Source: Candidatus Kapaibacterium sp.
Lineage (GTDB): Bacteria; Bacteroidota; Ignavibacteria; Kapaibacteriales; UBA961
DNA: 7,083 nucleotides
Direction: 5' to 3'
Assembly (NCBI GenBank): GCA_023253875.1
Contig: JALRFC010000088.1
Coordinates: 1-7,083, forward strand
Position 1 is the first letter of the stretch. The number at the start of each line of letters is the position of its first letter. The notes beneath the pieces are model-generated. The model did not search any database. It was not told the DNA's origin and saw only the letters and a list, made by a program, of their open reading frames with translations. Positions 6,434-7,083 of this stretch are shown piece after piece. The position numbers and the translations under genes are program-made.

Positions 6434-7083
6434 ATGAGTCAACAAATGTCTACACATACAAAACAGCAGAAGAGAGCGGAAAGTCTTGGCGCGCTTGCTT
6501 GGAAGAAACTCAAAAAGCATCCGGCAGGTGTGACGGGTATGGTCATCATCGGTGTGCTTGTACTCATTGCCGCTTTGGCGGATGTGATCAGTCCATTTTC
6601 TCCAACACTTGCCGTTTTGGAATATGCTGAGAAACCATCTGGTTTTGTTGGAAATGTTCTCTATGTACAAAATCCCACTAATCCAGATGAACCAAATATC
6701 ATTCCCATTCTTTCGCATACAGTCAGGAAAGATTCTGTGTTTTATCGCGATGAAAGTGGACAAGAAATGTCTTTGGCATTATCAACAATGGCGGGAACTT
6801 CAGAATCCGAATGGCATGGCACCCCAACGTATTATTTAGGTACGGACAGGCTTGGACGTGATGTTCTTTCTCGTTTGGTATATGGGGCGCGCATTTCTCT
6901 TTTGGTTGGTGTTGTATCTCAATTGATTGCATTGGTCATTGGCATCGTGCTTGGTGCTCTTGCCGGCTTCTTCCGTGGCTGGGTTGATAATGTCATTATG
7001 TGGTTTACAAATGTGATTTGGTCTTATCCTACCATCCTCCTTGCCATTTTGCTGAGCTCGCTGCTTAAATTCACGAATAATAT
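6434..7083 (+). CDS. Oligopeptide/dipeptide ABC transporter permease, OppC/DppC family (3' partial)
   Basis: The second permease of the peptide importer. The frame is open from ATG at 6434 to the right edge (216 complete codons), so the C-terminus and EAA loop lie outside. Another Met at residue 5 is a possible start. The layout is a basic cytoplasmic N-terminus (KKLKKHP), a first helix at about residues 33-53 (GMVIIGVLVLIAALAD), then the family signature YYLGTDRLGRDVLSRLVYGARISLLVG (GTD at 136-138), and later helices with LGALAGFFRGWVDN and WSYPTILLAILL. The extracytoplasmic stretch between the first helix and GTDRLGRD is about 80 residues, against roughly 30 in E. coli DppC as I recall it. 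The gene starts 3 bases after the final stop of the oppB-like gene, as expected for an operon pair. No substrate-binding protein or ATPase gene is visible; they may lie beyond the edge. Confidence 0.92.
   Translation, partial: MSQQMSTHTKQQKRAESLGALAWKKLKKHPAGVTGMVIIGVLVLIAALADVISPFSPTLAVLEYAEKPSGFVGNVLYVQNPTNPDEPNIIPILSHTVRKDSVFYRDESGQEMSLALSTMAGTSESEWHGTPTYYLGTDRLGRDVLSRLVYGARISLLVGVVSQLIALVIGIVLGALAGFFRGWVDNVIMWFTNVIWSYPTILLAILLSSLLKFTNN

Noticed and set aside
6431..6763. Minus-strand 110-codon frame and + strand frames at 6427-6630 and 6609-6839
   Set aside because: They overlap the OppC-like gene, whose frame is open to the window edge and carries the GTDRLGRD signature; these are shadows.

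Overview
The window looks like an ordinary chromosomal segment of a bacterium from the Bacteroidota/Chlorobi/Ignavibacteria (FCB) side of the tree. Three things point there: a secreted enzyme ending in what reads as a type IX secretion (T9SS) sorting domain, almost no Shine-Dalgarno sequences ahead of the starts, and fairly low G+C (roughly 40% by eye). The phylum is inferred; there is no rRNA or ribosomal protein gene here. All genes lie on the + strand and are tightly packed. No tRNA, CRISPR array, insertion sequence or phage gene was seen.

Layout. (1) 3-1370: the C-terminal part of a sugar-nucleotide enzyme of the 'mannose-1-phosphate guanylyltransferase fused to a phosphomannomutase-like domain' type, cut by the left edge. 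All four mutase active-site loops are degenerate. (2) 1373-3619: an exported GH27 alpha-galactosidase built as signal peptide, NPCBM module, Ig-like linker, GH27 catalytic domain and T9SS-type C-terminal domain. (3) 3620-3708: an 89-base gap with a perfect 7-bp inverted repeat and a possible Bacteroidota-type promoter element. (4) 3709-4173: a stand-alone PtsN-like PTS EIIA protein, overlapping by 4 bases (5) 4170-4577, a small exported coiled-coil protein of unknown function, followed 3 bases later by (6) 4581-5438, glutamate racemase (murI). (7) 5439-5503: a short gap holding a hairpin with a GCAA tetraloop. (8) 5504-6430: an Opp/Dpp-family ABC permease broken by an in-frame TAA at 6257-6259 exactly where the family has a conserved Glu. 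(9) 6434-7083: the partner permease (OppC/DppC type), cut by the right edge and carrying an unusually long extracytoplasmic loop.

The genes form at least two likely transcription units: the sugar-nucleotide enzyme with the alpha-galactosidase, and ptsN-like/coiled-coil/murI, with the peptide-transporter permeases following after a short gap. Envelope and cell-wall themes recur: glycan precursor, secreted glycosidase, D-glutamate for peptidoglycan, an exported coiled-coil protein and oligopeptide import. I found no clearly new defence or mobile system. The points most worth checking are the premature stop in the oppB-like gene, the catalytically degenerate mutase domain, and the coupling of a regulatory EIIA protein to an exported coiled-coil protein.
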